A DNA stretch of 64,000 nucleotides, taken from Scatosoma sp045576335. GTDB taxonomy: Bacteria; Bacillota; Clostridia; Christensenellales; Borkfalkiaceae. Position 1 is the first letter of the stretch. Every line of letters starts with the position of its first letter. The position numbers and the translations under genes are program-made. The notes beneath the pieces were generated by a model. That model saw only the letters and a list, made by a program, of their open reading frames with translations, did no database searches and was not told where the DNA came from. Below, piece after piece: positions 33,359-41,768 of this stretch. The DNA lies in contig JAZNGH010000022.1 of the NCBI GenBank assembly GCA_045576335.1, positions 1 through 64,000 on the forward strand. The letters are read 5' to 3'.

Positions 33359-35362
33359 TTATGAAATGATAAAGGTGTGCGTGGACAAATATTTCATAGG
33401 CACTTTTATTTTTACGCCCTTTTCGCTTCGCGTAAACGCGGTTTTCTTGACCTTGCCGCTCTTTTTATCCACGCGCGATATCTTTTGCACGGGGATATTG
33501 CAAAGCTCCAAATCCACCGTTTGGAAGTTCTCTTCCGTGCTGTTGACGACGATTACGATACTGTCGTTTTCGCGTTTGTAGCGGTACGCATACACGCCCG
33601 CGTGGTTGGTAAACAGCAGCTCCGCGCCCGTCGTTTTCAGCCAATTTCGAACGATAGTCGTACGCAAGTCGTGGAACTGCTCCAACAAAATTTCGTCCTT
33701 GATAATATAAGGCACGACGAGGAAACGCTCACCCGCCGTATAACCGTACCCCACCGCCTGCATACGGTAATCGTAAACCTTGGAAAGGGGCGTAACGGCG
33801 TTTGCTTCGTACTCGATGTTCACGAAATCGCCCGCGCGGAAAAAGGTCGTCGCGCGGTAGCCCTTGCGGTCGTTGACGATTACGCCGTCCTCCGCTTGCT
33901 CAAAGCTGTGCACGTCCCGCTCGGTGTGCATACGCGTATAGCTCTTCGCGCAAATCAGCTCGCCCAAGCCCTCGTCAATCAGCGTTTCCGCCGCGCCGCC
34001 GTCTACGATTACGCAGTTGCGCGCAAAGAGCGCGCGGAGCTGTTCTTCCGTGAAGTTGCGAACGGCAGCGTTGGACAAAACGACTACCTTATTTTCAAGA
34101 TTTTTTTCCGTAGAGGGCTTGCAATTGACGCCGTACGCGGAAAGGTACGCCCCGAACATAAACTCGTCGGGATAAAAATCGTCGAAGCTCTTGATATTTT
34201 TACGGTTGTAAACGTTCTTCTCGTCCGCAGGCAAAATTACGCCGTCCAGCGTGGAAAAATCGGGCGCAAGCGCGAGCACGCCGTTTAAGTAGGGTGTGAT
34301 TTCCCGTATTTTTTGACCGTAGCCAAAGCCGTCGATTGCACCGTTCCCCGCAAAATCGAAGATATCGTAGGTCATGCCCTTGACGCAAAGCGGAATGGAC
34401 GATTCCAGCTGAAAGCGCAAAAAACGGGCTTCCTTGGAAAAGGTGGAAAACGAGCCGTTTTCCAGCTCGGGATAAATCGTACATTCCTTGGGCAACAGCG
34501 CGCGGGCAATCACGGTATGGTAATTGAACAGTACGTAATATTCCTTACCGCTCATCTCTCCGTAGCAAGGCAAGTGCAGGCGGTTAATCATTTCCCCGCC
34601 CTGTGCCAAGCCGTTATGTACGCCCTGCCAATCGCGCCCCTCCATGCTGTGCTTTTGGTGCATAGAGGACATCAAACCGACCTTCGTACCTAAGCCCAAA
34701 TCCTTGACCGTTTTACCCAAAAACTCCGCAAGCTCTCGCATACATTCCCGATTGACGTCCAGCCAAGCGCGTTTTACGTCCTCGTCACAGGTCTTTTTGA
34801 AAAGCTTGTCCACGAATTGCTCTCTGGTATAGTTTTTGCCTAATTTTTCATTGAATTTTTGCATGTGCAACGCGCAAAAACAGCCGCCGTATTTAAGCGG
34901 CGGGTGATTGTGCAAGCGAAAATCATCCTCCACCCACACGACTTCGGGGTCAATCTCGGATATGATATACGAATAAAAATCTTTGTAATACGCCCGCCAG
35001 TTTTGACAATACGGGCAAGCGACCGATTGACTTTGCGTACCCTCGTAATCGACCATAGTCGTAAAATTTTGACCGTCCTTTAAGGGACGCTTTCTGTCCA
35101 AATGCCCGATTTCAATCCAAGGATTTAAGCTCACGCTAATCCCGTTTTCCGTCAAGAGCTTCTTCGCCCTTTTCATAGTCGCAAGCCAAGGCTTTGCTTC
35201 TTCCTTGGTCATATGTCCGACGTTATATTCTTCCGAATTGATAAACAGCATTACGTTTTTTACGCCGTAACGCAAGCAAAAATCCAAAACGCTTTGCAGG
35301 CGTTGCTCTTCGTGATGGTCGGGAACGACTTGTATTCTCAAACAATGCAAAAACTTGTTCAT
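33359..35362 (-). CDS. Putative TIM-barrel glycoside hydrolase of unassigned family
   Basis: A 667-residue cytoplasmic protein. The first ~380 residues look like a TIM barrel: RYGVKNVMLFINSEEYN, ISVSLNPWIEIGHLD, VVWVEDDFRLHNHPPLKYGGCFC with candidate acids, IYPELENGSFSTFSKEARFLRF with a candidate Glu, then MTYDIFDFAGNG. A flavodoxin-like middle domain (KVVVLSNAAVRNFTEEQLRALF, about 420-500) and a C-terminal beta domain with VVNSTEENFQTVDLEL follow. The three-part layout recalls GH42-like beta-galactosidases with a trimerisation domain, but the usual GH42 signatures are not obvious. The promoter at 35389-35416 and the ATG at 35362 preceded by GGAG make it the first gene of a two-gene unit with the CBM9-like gene. 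Confidence 0.55.
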   Translation of the reverse strand: MNKFLHCLRIQVVPDHHEEQRLQSVLDFCLRYGVKNVMLFINSEEYNVGHMTKEEAKPWLATMKRAKKLLTENGISVSLNPWIEIGHLDRKRPLKDGQNFTTMVDYEGTQSQSVACPYCQNWRAYYKDFYSYIISEIDPEVVWVEDDFRLHNHPPLKYGGCFCALHMQKFNEKLGKNYTREQFVDKLFKKTCDEDVKRAWLDVNRECMRELAEFLGKTVKDLGLGTKVGLMSSMHQKHSMEGRDWQGVHNGLAQGGEMINRLHLPCYGEMSGKEYYVLFNYHTVIARALLPKECTIYPELENGSFSTFSKEARFLRFQLESSIPLCVKGMTYDIFDFAGNGAIDGFGYGQKIREITPYLNGVLALAPDFSTLDGVILPADEKNVYNRKNIKSFDDFYPDEFMFGAYLSAYGVNCKPSTEKNLENKVVVLSNAAVRNFTEEQLRALFARNCVIVDGGAAETLIDEGLGELICAKSYTRMHTERDVHSFEQAEDGVIVNDRKGYRATTFFRAGDFVNIEYEANAVTPLSKVYDYRMQAVGYGYTAGERFLVVPYIIKDEILLEQFHDLRTTIVRNWLKTTGAELLFTNHAGVYAYRYKRENDSIVIVVNSTEENFQTVDLELCNIPVQKISRVDKKSGKVKKTAFTRSEKGVKIKVPMKYLSTHTFIIS

Positions 35363-35388
35363 ACGTTTTTCTCCATTCTTTTTTTAAC

Positions 35389-35416
35389 AGTATACCATAA
35401 AAAACAATACTGACAA
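35389..35416 (-). promoter_or_regulatory. Promoter of the 33359-35362 unit
   Basis: -35 TTGTCA (35416-35411), 16-base spacer ending TGG, -10 TATACT (35394-35389), about 20 bases of leader before the ATG at 35362. Confidence 0.65.
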
Positions 35417-35434
35417 GGGGAGATTTTCAAAGTA

Positions 35435-35467
35435 AAATAGGGTGATACTTAACTCCTTTCCCTATTT
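35435..35467. promoter_or_regulatory. Inverted repeat upstream of the promoter
   Basis: AAATAGGG (35435-35442) and CCCTATTT (35460-35467) are perfect complements separated by 17 bases. They lie some 20-50 bases upstream of the -35 box, where an activator such as the AraC-family protein could bind. The half-site shares AATAGG with the palindrome at 31733. Confidence 0.4.
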
Positions 35468-35537
35468 AATTATAATTTAATTACCCTTTGAATGCAAGAA
35501 TTTTAGCGAAAAAAACGTAGTAGTTTTTTATCCTTTT

Positions 35538-38500
35538 TTAGCGTTTTTCAACGGCGCGCTTCGCTTCCGAAAGCATCAGCTTGATACGGTTGAGCTGGTT
35601 GACCTCGCTTGCGCCGGGGTCGTAATCAACCGCCGCGATATTCGCGTACGGATACGTTTCCTTCAACGCTTTGATAACGCCCTTCCCGACGACGTGGTTA
35701 GGCAAGCACGCGAACGGTTGAATACAGACGACGTTCGGCGTGCCGCTTGTCAACAGCTCCACCATTTCTCCCGTCAAGAACCAACCCTCGCCGTACTGAT
35801 TGCCGAGCGACAAAAAGGGCTTGGTCATTTCCGCGATTTCTTCAATCGGCACGGGCGGCGTGAAACGCTTGCTTGCCTTCAACGCCTCCACGGCGGGCTT
35901 TCTCAATTTCCCGATAGCCCAAATGCCCAACCGCGATATAATCGCCGAGGCTTTGCTCGTCGAATAATTCTCTCTTTTGTATATTTGATTATACAAGCTG
36001 TAATTGAGGAAATCCATCAAATCGGGCACGACCGCCTCCGCGCCCTCGCGCTCCAAAAGCTCGACGAGATAGTTATTTGCAAGGGGCATGTATTTGACGA
36101 GTATCTCTCCGACCACCCCGACGCGCGGCTTTTGCAGCTCCTCGTAAATGGGAAGAGCGTCGAAATCCTCCACGAGTTTTTTACATACTTCTTTATATTT
36201 GTAAATACTCTTTTTATTGACGAGCGAATCGATACAGATTGTTTTCCACTTTTCGCAAAGCGCGTTTGCCGAGCCCTTCTCCGTCTCGTACGGACGAACG
36301 CGGTATAAGCACCGCATTAAAAGGTCGCCGTACACGATACCGTGCGCCGCGTCCAAAAGCGCGGGAACGCTCAATTTGAAGCCCTCGTTTTTCTCCATAC
36401 CGTTGGCGTTGAGCGAAATCACGGGGATATGCGGAAGTCCCGCCTTTTCAAGCGCGCGACGGATAAACGCCACGTAGTTGCTCGCTCTGCAACAGCCGCC
36501 CGTTTGCGTCATAATGATTGCAAGCCTGTCCGTGTCGTATCTGCCCGACAACACCGCTTCCATAATTTGCCCTACCGTTACGATAGAGGGATAGCACGCG
36601 TCGTTGTTTACGTACTGCAAGCCCTTATCCACCGCGCTACGGTTGTCGTTGTCGAGAATTTCCACGTTATAGCCGTATTTCTTGAACACGGGTTCGAGGA
36701 TATCGAAATGAATGGGGCTCATTTGCGGCGCGAGAATGGTATAGCCGTCCTTTTTCATTTTTTCCGTGTATTCCACTCTCTTATACGCGAGCGGTTTTAC
36801 GTTGGCCTTTATCCCCTTTTCACGGCGCATATTCATTGCCGCTATCAAGCTTCGGATACGGATACGCACCGCGCCGAGGTTGTTCACCTCGTCGATTTTC
36901 AAAACGGTGTAAAGCTTGTCGTTCTTCTCCAAAATCTCGCTTACCTGGTCCGTCGTTACCGCGTCCAGACCGCAACCGAAGGAGTTGAGCTGGATAAGCT
37001 CCAAATCGTCGCATTTGGAAACGAATTCCGCCGCCGTGTAAAGGCGGGAATGATATACCCACTGATCCACCACGCGAAGAGGTCTTTCGGGCTCGAAATC
37101 GACGGGCAGGCTATCCTCCGTGAGCACGTCGAAGCCGTAGGAAGCGATAAGCTCGGGAATACCGTGATTGATTTCGGGGTCGATATGGTACGGTCTGCCA
37201 GCAAGGACGATACCCCGACCGCCCTTCTTTCGCATTTCTTCCAAAACGCGCTTGCCTTCCGCGCGGATATCCGCTTTTGCTTGCAGCTGTTCTTTCCAAG
37301 CCCGTTGCACCGCTTTGCGAACCTCGTTTTTCGCAATCCCCCATTCCTCGGCGCACAGCTTCACGAGCCGTTTTTCCACCGTTTTTTCGTTAGTAAACGC
37401 AAGGAACGGACGGACGTATTTCACGCCCTTGGTATGTAAATCGTCTACGTTGTTTTTGAGATTTTCGGGATAGGAAACGACGATCGGGCAGTTAAAATGG
37501 TTTTGCGCCTTTTTCGTTTCCTGACGTTCGAAAAACACGCACGGGTGGAAAATCGTTTTTATCCCCGCATTGATGAGCCATTGCACGTGTCCGTGCGCCA
37601 GCTTTGCGGGATAACATTCCGATTCCGACGGGATAGAGTCCATGCCCAGCTCGTACAGTTTTCTGTCCGAATTGGGCGATAATACGACCTCGAAGCCAAG
37701 CTCGTCAAAAAACGTCGCCCAGAACGGGAAATTCTCGTAAATATTCAAAACGCGGGGAATACCGATTTTTCCTCTCGGGGCTTCCTTGCCCTTGAAACGC
37801 TCCTCGTAGGCGAATATACGCTCGCGCTTATAGGCGACGAGATTTACGCCGTTTTTGGCGGTTGAACTCGTACCTGCCCCCTTCTCGCAACGGTTTCCCG
37901 TGATATGTCTACGCCCGCCCGAAAACAGGTTTACCGTCAGCATACAGTTGTTCGTACAGCCCTTGCACCGTGCCGTGTTCGTCTTGTAGGTAAGCGAAAC
38001 GATATCCTCCATAGAAAGCATAGAAGTCGGTTGTCCGTTGTACGTTTCTTTGGCAATCAGAGCCGCGCCGAACGCGCCCATAATCCCCGAAATGTCGGGA
38101 CAAATCACTTCCAGTCCCGCAATCTTTTCCAGTGCGCGGAGAACGGCGTGGTTATAGAACGTGCCGCCCTGCACGACGATATGTTTGCCTAATTGATTAG
38201 GATTTGTCAGCTTAATGACCTTATACAGCGCATTTTTGATGACCGAATACGCCAAGCCCGCCGAGATATCTGAAACGCTCGCGCCTTCCTTTTGCGCCTG
38301 CTTGACGTTGGAATTCATAAACACGGTACAGCGCGTGCCGAGGTCAACGGGATTTTGCGCGAACAACGCTTTGCCCGCAAACTCCGCCGCCGTGAGCGAG
38401 AGCGAGTTTGCAAAATTTTCAATAAACGAGCCGCAACCCGACGAGCAAGCCTCGTTGAGCGTCACCGAGTCCACGAAGCCGTCTTTGAGCTTGATACATT

Positions 38501-39773
38501 TCATATCCTGCCCGCCGATATCGAGCACGCAATCGACCTTTCCATCAAAGAACGCCGCCGCTTTGCTGTGCGCGACCGTTTCCACTTCGCCCTCGTCCAA
38601 GCAAAACGCCGCTTTTAAGAGTGCTTCTCCGTAGCCCGTCGAGCAGGAACGCATGATTTTTGCCGTTTTCGGGAGCATTTCCTGCATTTCCTTGATCGCG
38701 TTGATTGCCGTCTGTACGGGATTGCCTTGATTGTTTTTATAATAGGAAAACAGTAGCTCGCCCTTCTCGCCGATAAGCGCGAGCTTCGTCGTTGTCGAAC
38801 CCGCGTCTATACCCAAAAAGCATTCGCCCTCGTAGTCCGAAATTCTGCCCTTGGGCAATGTTGCTCGCTCGTGTCGGATACGGAAAGCCTCGTATTCCTC
38901 TTTGCTTTCAAACAGGGCGGGCAGGCGTTTGATTTCCGATTCCATTTCCACGCCGCGCGAGAGTTTCTCTATCAACTCCTCCACAAAAAATCCTTCCGTT
39001 TCCGTAGCGGTAAGTGCCGCGCCAAGCGCCGCAAACAGATGAGAATTGTCGGGGTCTACGCTCGTTTCCTCCGTCAATTTGAGCGTACGGATAAACGCGT
39101 TTTTCAGCTCAGACGAATAATGGAGCGGTCCGCCGAGGAACGCCACCGTGCCGCGAATGGGTTTGCCGCAAGCAAGCCCCGATATCGTTTGATTGACGAC
39201 GGCTTGGAAAATAGAAGCCGCAAGGTCGGCTTTCGTCGCGCCCTCGTTGATGAGCGGTTGAATATCCGTTTTTGCGAACACACCGCAACGCGCCGCAATC
39301 GGGTAAATGGTTTTATAGTCCTTCGCCGCTTCGTTCAAGCCCTCCGCGTCCGTCTGTAAAAGTGCCGCCATTTGGTCGATAAACGAGCCCGTACCGCCCG
39401 CGCAAACGCCGTTCATACGCTCTTCCACGCCGTTGCCGAAATAGATGATTTTCGCGTCCTCGCCGCCAAGCTCAATCGCCACGTCCGTTTGCGGCGCGAC
39501 GAAGCGGATGGCCGAGCAGGTCGCCACCACTTCCTGCACGAAAGGAATATCGAGCGCTTTTCCCAGCCCGATACCGCCCGAACCCGTAATTTGCAAGTGC
39601 AAAATACACTTACCGAGCTTTTCTTTGGCGTCCTGCAACAGCTCGCAAAGCGTTTTTTGCGTATGGGAACGGTGGCGACGGTATTCGCCGTAGCGTATTT
39701 CGTCTTTTTCGTCTAACACGACGAGCTTTACCGTCGTCGAGCCGATATCTATGCCCGCTCTGTATTCTTTCAT
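35538..39773 (-). CDS. Large acyl-CoA dehydratase activase-like fusion protein
   Basis: A 1411-residue protein of the BcrAD/BadFG ATPase family fused to DUF2229. Two ASKHA-type ATPase units are seen: the first with GIDIGSTTVKLVVLDE and VCAGGTGSFIDQMA, the second with GIDAGSTTTKLALIGE and EACSSGCGSFIENFA. Cysteines in GCTNNC and in the CSSGCG loop probably hold the 4Fe-4S cluster between subunits. The C-terminal ~700 residues carry DUF2229 (SECYPAKLAHGHVQWL) and a 2-hydroxyacyl-CoA-dehydratase-like part (NNDACYPSIVTVGQIMEA, TQTGGCCRASNYV). Proteins of this size and order are widespread in Clostridia; their physiological reaction is unknown. The ATG at 39773 follows AAGGAG. It is 35 bases downstream of the YitT gene and probably shares its promoter. 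Confidence 0.88.
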   Translation of the reverse strand: MKEYRAGIDIGSTTVKLVVLDEKDEIRYGEYRRHRSHTQKTLCELLQDAKEKLGKCILHLQITGSGGIGLGKALDIPFVQEVVATCSAIRFVAPQTDVAIELGGEDAKIIYFGNGVEERMNGVCAGGTGSFIDQMAALLQTDAEGLNEAAKDYKTIYPIAARCGVFAKTDIQPLINEGATKADLAASIFQAVVNQTISGLACGKPIRGTVAFLGGPLHYSSELKNAFIRTLKLTEETSVDPDNSHLFAALGAALTATETEGFFVEELIEKLSRGVEMESEIKRLPALFESKEEYEAFRIRHERATLPKGRISDYEGECFLGIDAGSTTTKLALIGEKGELLFSYYKNNQGNPVQTAINAIKEMQEMLPKTAKIMRSCSTGYGEALLKAAFCLDEGEVETVAHSKAAAFFDGKVDCVLDIGGQDMKCIKLKDGFVDSVTLNEACSSGCGSFIENFANSLSLTAAEFAGKALFAQNPVDLGTRCTVFMNSNVKQAQKEGASVSDISAGLAYSVIKNALYKVIKLTNPNQLGKHIVVQGGTFYNHAVLRALEKIAGLEVICPDISGIMGAFGAALIAKETYNGQPTSMLSMEDIVSLTYKTNTARCKGCTNNCMLTVNLFSGGRRHITGNRCEKGAGTSSTAKNGVNLVAYKRERIFAYEERFKGKEAPRGKIGIPRVLNIYENFPFWATFFDELGFEVVLSPNSDRKLYELGMDSIPSESECYPAKLAHGHVQWLINAGIKTIFHPCVFFERQETKKAQNHFNCPIVVSYPENLKNNVDDLHTKGVKYVRPFLAFTNEKTVEKRLVKLCAEEWGIAKNEVRKAVQRAWKEQLQAKADIRAEGKRVLEEMRKKGGRGIVLAGRPYHIDPEINHGIPELIASYGFDVLTEDSLPVDFEPERPLRVVDQWVYHSRLYTAAEFVSKCDDLELIQLNSFGCGLDAVTTDQVSEILEKNDKLYTVLKIDEVNNLGAVRIRIRSLIAAMNMRREKGIKANVKPLAYKRVEYTEKMKKDGYTILAPQMSPIHFDILEPVFKKYGYNVEILDNDNRSAVDKGLQYVNNDACYPSIVTVGQIMEAVLSGRYDTDRLAIIMTQTGGCCRASNYVAFIRRALEKAGLPHIPVISLNANGMEKNEGFKLSVPALLDAAHGIVYGDLLMRCLYRVRPYETEKGSANALCEKWKTICIDSLVNKKSIYKYKEVCKKLVEDFDALPIYEELQKPRVGVVGEILVKYMPLANNYLVELLEREGAEAVVPDLMDFLNYSLYNQIYKRENYSTSKASAIISRLGIWAIGKLRKPAVEALKASKRFTPPVPIEEIAEMTKPFLSLGNQYGEGWFLTGEMVELLTSGTPNVVCIQPFACLPNHVVGKGVIKALKETYPYANIAAVDYDPGASEVNQLNRIKLMLSEAKRAVEKR
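37861..37881 (-). repeat. Dispersed motif, variant copy in the activase gene
   Basis: The minus strand reads GGGGGCAGGTACGAG then TTCAAC. It keeps the GGGGGCAGGTA core and the TTCAAC end of the motif, and encodes residues GAGTSST, a different frame from the copies in addA and addB. Confidence 0.55.
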
Positions 39774-39808
39774 CCTTCGTTACTCCTTTCTTTTGAGTGT
39801 CGTTACCG

Positions 39809-40693
39809 TCAATTTTTGAAGCGACCGAATACCTCGTTGACTTTTGCAAAGCTTGCAAAGGTATTCGGATAGCGTTTAATAATTTTCATCATCTCGCCTA
39901 CTTGCTTTTTGCGGATAATGCAGACCACCATATGTTTTTCCGTATGCGAGTACATGCCCTGCACGCGTATCTCCGTTACGCCGTGTTTGAGCTTTTCAAT
40001 AAGCTCCGTCGAAAGCTCCTCGGGGTTTTCTGTGACAATTTCGAATTTATAGCCGTTTTTAATGCCCGATAACGCGTAATCCACGACGACGTTCGCGATA
40101 AAGAGGTTCAAAAGCGTACAAATTACGGGTGTAATTTTCATTCCGTACACGAAAAATGCGATAGCGACTACGCTCGCGTCCATCAAGAACGATACGTAGG
40201 CAATGTTCGTTTCGGGCTTTGCCTTTTTAATAAGCGCGGAAATGGCGTACGTGCCCCCGCTTGCGCCGAAACGGCGGAGCATAAGCGAAAAGCCTATACC
40301 CGAAATAACACCCGTCGCTATGCACGCAAAAACGATTTCAAAGTCCTCGCCGTTGTTTTTTAAGCAATACGCTTGCCAGCCTAACGCTTCAAACAGCTCG
40401 GTGGATAACGATTGCACGAGCATATAGATAATCAGGATAACACCTAATTTTTTATTGACGAAAATGCTGACCAAAATAAAGATAGGGATATTAAAAGCCA
40501 GCATCAACAGCGCCCAACTAACGTTATAGTCAAGCAAATAATAGGTTATCGTTGCCAAGCCGCCAACCCCACCAGGGGCGAAGCCGTTGCTGTTTTGAAA
40601 GAAATAATAGGCAAAACCAACGACAAACCCCGCTAATATTGCCAACAAAATATCCAACGACCAGTCTTTTATTTTTAAGGAATTTTTAAGCAT
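39809..40693 (-). CDS. YitT family membrane protein (DUF161-DUF2179)
   Basis: A 294-residue protein. About five transmembrane helices occupy residues 10-200 (WSLDILLAILAGFVVGFAYYFF, GGVGGLATITYYL, TGVISGIGFSLMLRRFGASGGTYAISALI). A soluble C-terminal DUF2179 domain with EIVTENPEELSTELIEKLKHGVTEIRVQGMYSHTEKHMVVCIIRKKQ completes the usual YitT layout. Transport activity is suspected for the family but not established. The frame is open to 40843; the chosen start is ATG at 40693, with AGAGGAG five bases before it. It follows a promoter at 40724-40752 that carries a perfect palindrome, so its expression is probably repressed by a DNA-binding protein. Confidence 0.9.
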   Translation of the reverse strand: MLKNSLKIKDWSLDILLAILAGFVVGFAYYFFQNSNGFAPGGVGGLATITYYLLDYNVSWALLMLAFNIPIFILVSIFVNKKLGVILIIYMLVQSLSTELFEALGWQAYCLKNNGEDFEIVFACIATGVISGIGFSLMLRRFGASGGTYAISALIKKAKPETNIAYVSFLMDASVVAIAFFVYGMKITPVICTLLNLFIANVVVDYALSGIKNGYKFEIVTENPEELSTELIEKLKHGVTEIRVQGMYSHTEKHMVVCIIRKKQVGEMMKIIKRYPNTFASFAKVNEVFGRFKN

Positions 40694-40723
40694 AACTACT
40701 CCTCTTGGATACGTACTGATGAT

Positions 40724-40752
40724 ATTATACTGCATTTTTTCAAAAAATGCAA
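40724..40752 (-). promoter_or_regulatory. Promoter of the YitT-activase unit
   Basis: -35 TTGCAT (40752-40747), 17-base spacer, -10 TATAAT (40729-40724). The spacer and part of the -35 are made of a 21-bp palindrome. Confidence 0.75.
40731..40751. promoter_or_regulatory. Perfect 21-bp palindrome inside the promoter spacer
   Basis: TGCATTTTTT, one central base, AAAAAATGCA. The two arms are exact complements and fill the space between -35 and -10, so any protein bound here would block RNA polymerase. The repressor is unknown. Confidence 0.65.
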
Positions 40753-40824
40753 GAGCTTGTCCTAAACTTTCTTTTATTAAAATATATACATCCCAAAAAA
40801 GCTTGTCTAAATTTTGACAGCACG

Positions 40825-40857
40825 AAAAACACCACCCTCTCACAGGGTGGTGTTTTT
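40825..40857 (-). terminator. Strong terminator downstream of tRNA-Gln
   Basis: ACCACCCT/AGGGTGGT extended by CAAAAA/TTTTTG to a 14-bp stem with a five-base loop. On the minus strand it ends in TTTTT, as expected for the end of the tRNA transcript. Confidence 0.85.
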
Positions 40858-40878
40858 GTGGCTGCCCATTTAAGCAGT

Positions 40879-40908
40879 TATCCGAACACGCTTTTACGTG
40901 TTCGGATA
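40879..40908 (-). other. Hairpin just after tRNA-Gln
   Basis: TATCCGAACACG pairs with CGTGTTCGGATA around a six-base loop, 11 bases after the CCA end of the tRNA. It may guide 3' processing or protect the precursor; there is no direct U-run. Confidence 0.6.
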
Positions 40909-40918
40909 GCTCATAGAT

Positions 40919-40993
40919 TGGCTGGGGCGAAGTGATTCGAACACCCGAATGACGGAGTCAGAGTCCGTTGCCTTACCGCTTGGCGACGCCCCA
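40919..40993 (-). tRNA. tRNA-Gln (anticodon CUG)
   Basis: A 75-base tRNA with encoded CCA. The acceptor arms TGGGGCG/CGCCCCA pair perfectly over seven bases. The anticodon stem ACGGA/TCCGT encloses CTCTGAC, giving anticodon CTG for the glutamine codon CAG. The T loop is TTCGAAT. A promoter-like sequence lies upstream at 41039-41067. Confidence 0.97.
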
Positions 40994-41038
40994 ATTTATT
41001 TGTGAAAAGTACATAAAAACTTTCCGTTTACTTGCGTT

Positions 41039-41067
41039 ATTTTATCAAACTTTTTTCGTTTTGGCAA
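41039..41067 (-). promoter_or_regulatory. Possible promoter of tRNA-Gln
   Basis: TTGCCA (41067-41062), a 17-base spacer and TAAAAT (41044-41039) on the minus strand, leaving a leader of about 40 bases before the mature tRNA. Confidence 0.45.
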
Positions 41068-41149
41068 GCGTTTTCACATACTTTTATAAACTTTTTTCAA
41101 TTTTCCCAAAAAAAAGTTCTTCCGTCTCTTTTTTCGACTTCAACGCCTA

Positions 41150-41158
41150 TGTTATACT
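41150..41158 (+). promoter_or_regulatory. Extended -10 element of the PRC-barrel gene
   Basis: TGTTATACT, a TGn extended -10, about 22 bases before the ATG at 41181. No clear -35. Confidence 0.4.
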
Positions 41159-41180
41159 ATAAAGAAAAAAGGAGATTTTT

Positions 41181-41768
41181 ATGCTACTTTCTCAAATCGT
41201 CGGCAAAATCATATACGTAAACGGCGAGGCGCGCGGCGTTTGTCTGGGCGTGGGCGTTTCCTTAAAAAACAAAACGCTCAAATACCTCTTATGCTCCGTG
41301 TTTTCTCCCGATAAAACGCAAAGCAAACAAGCAGATTTCGCCGTCAACGCTTCTTGTGTGGAAGCCTTTACCGAAAACGCCGTAAAGCTTTCGCATTTGC
41401 GCCCCGTCGTTCCCAAAGCTTGTGTAAAATTCTTCGTCGGTATTCCCGTTTTTTCCGCAAACGGCGCGTATGCGGGAAAGCTACGCGATATAGAATTTCA
41501 CGGTTTCACCGCCAGTAGGCTATACACCGACAAAGACGCGTCCTACTCGCTTGCTTCCGTCGTCGCCGTTTCCGATGCCGTGATTTTGCGTAAAAATCCA
41601 CCTTTTCCGCTCGGTCAACGCATACCTGCCCCCATTCTTTCACAATTTTCCGACAAAAGCGAGGGTATCGTCACCAAAGCCGTTTTGCGCCGAGCCATAG
41701 AACAAAAGTCCTTAATTAAACTGACTCTATCCCTCGACCCGTTTTCATACGGCGTATTTGGCAGATAG
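41181..41768 (+). CDS. PRC-barrel domain protein
   Basis: A 195-residue protein with one or two PRC-barrel domains. MLLSQIVGKIIYVNGEARGVCLGVGVS resembles the N-terminal strand pair of PRC-barrels, and FFVGIPVFSANGAYAGKLRDIEFHG is a second such stretch near residues 85-110. PRC-barrels occur in ribosome maturation factors and in small clostridial proteins of unknown role (YlmC/YmxH type); which applies here is unclear. The start is supported by AAGGAG six bases before the ATG at 41181. The last 24 bases overlap the end of a convergent gene. A copy of the dispersed motif lies inside it at 41615. Confidence 0.7.
   Translation: MLLSQIVGKIIYVNGEARGVCLGVGVSLKNKTLKYLLCSVFSPDKTQSKQADFAVNASCVEAFTENAVKLSHLRPVVPKACVKFFVGIPVFSANGAYAGKLRDIEFHGFTASRLYTDKDASYSLASVVAVSDAVILRKNPPFPLGQRIPAPILSQFSDKSEGIVTKAVLRRAIEQKSLIKLTLSLDPFSYGVFGR
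41615..41633 (-). repeat. Dispersed motif copy in the PRC-barrel gene
   Basis: The minus strand reads GGGGGCAGGTATGCGTTGA, identical to the consensus over its length. It is antisense to the PRC-barrel gene, where it encodes QRIPAP. Confidence 0.75.

Noticed and set aside
35443..35460. A Shine-Dalgarno-like GGAAAGGAG on the minus strand, suggesting a small ORF upstream of the 33359-35362 gene
   Set aside because: No ATG, GTG or TTG follows at a usable distance in an open frame.
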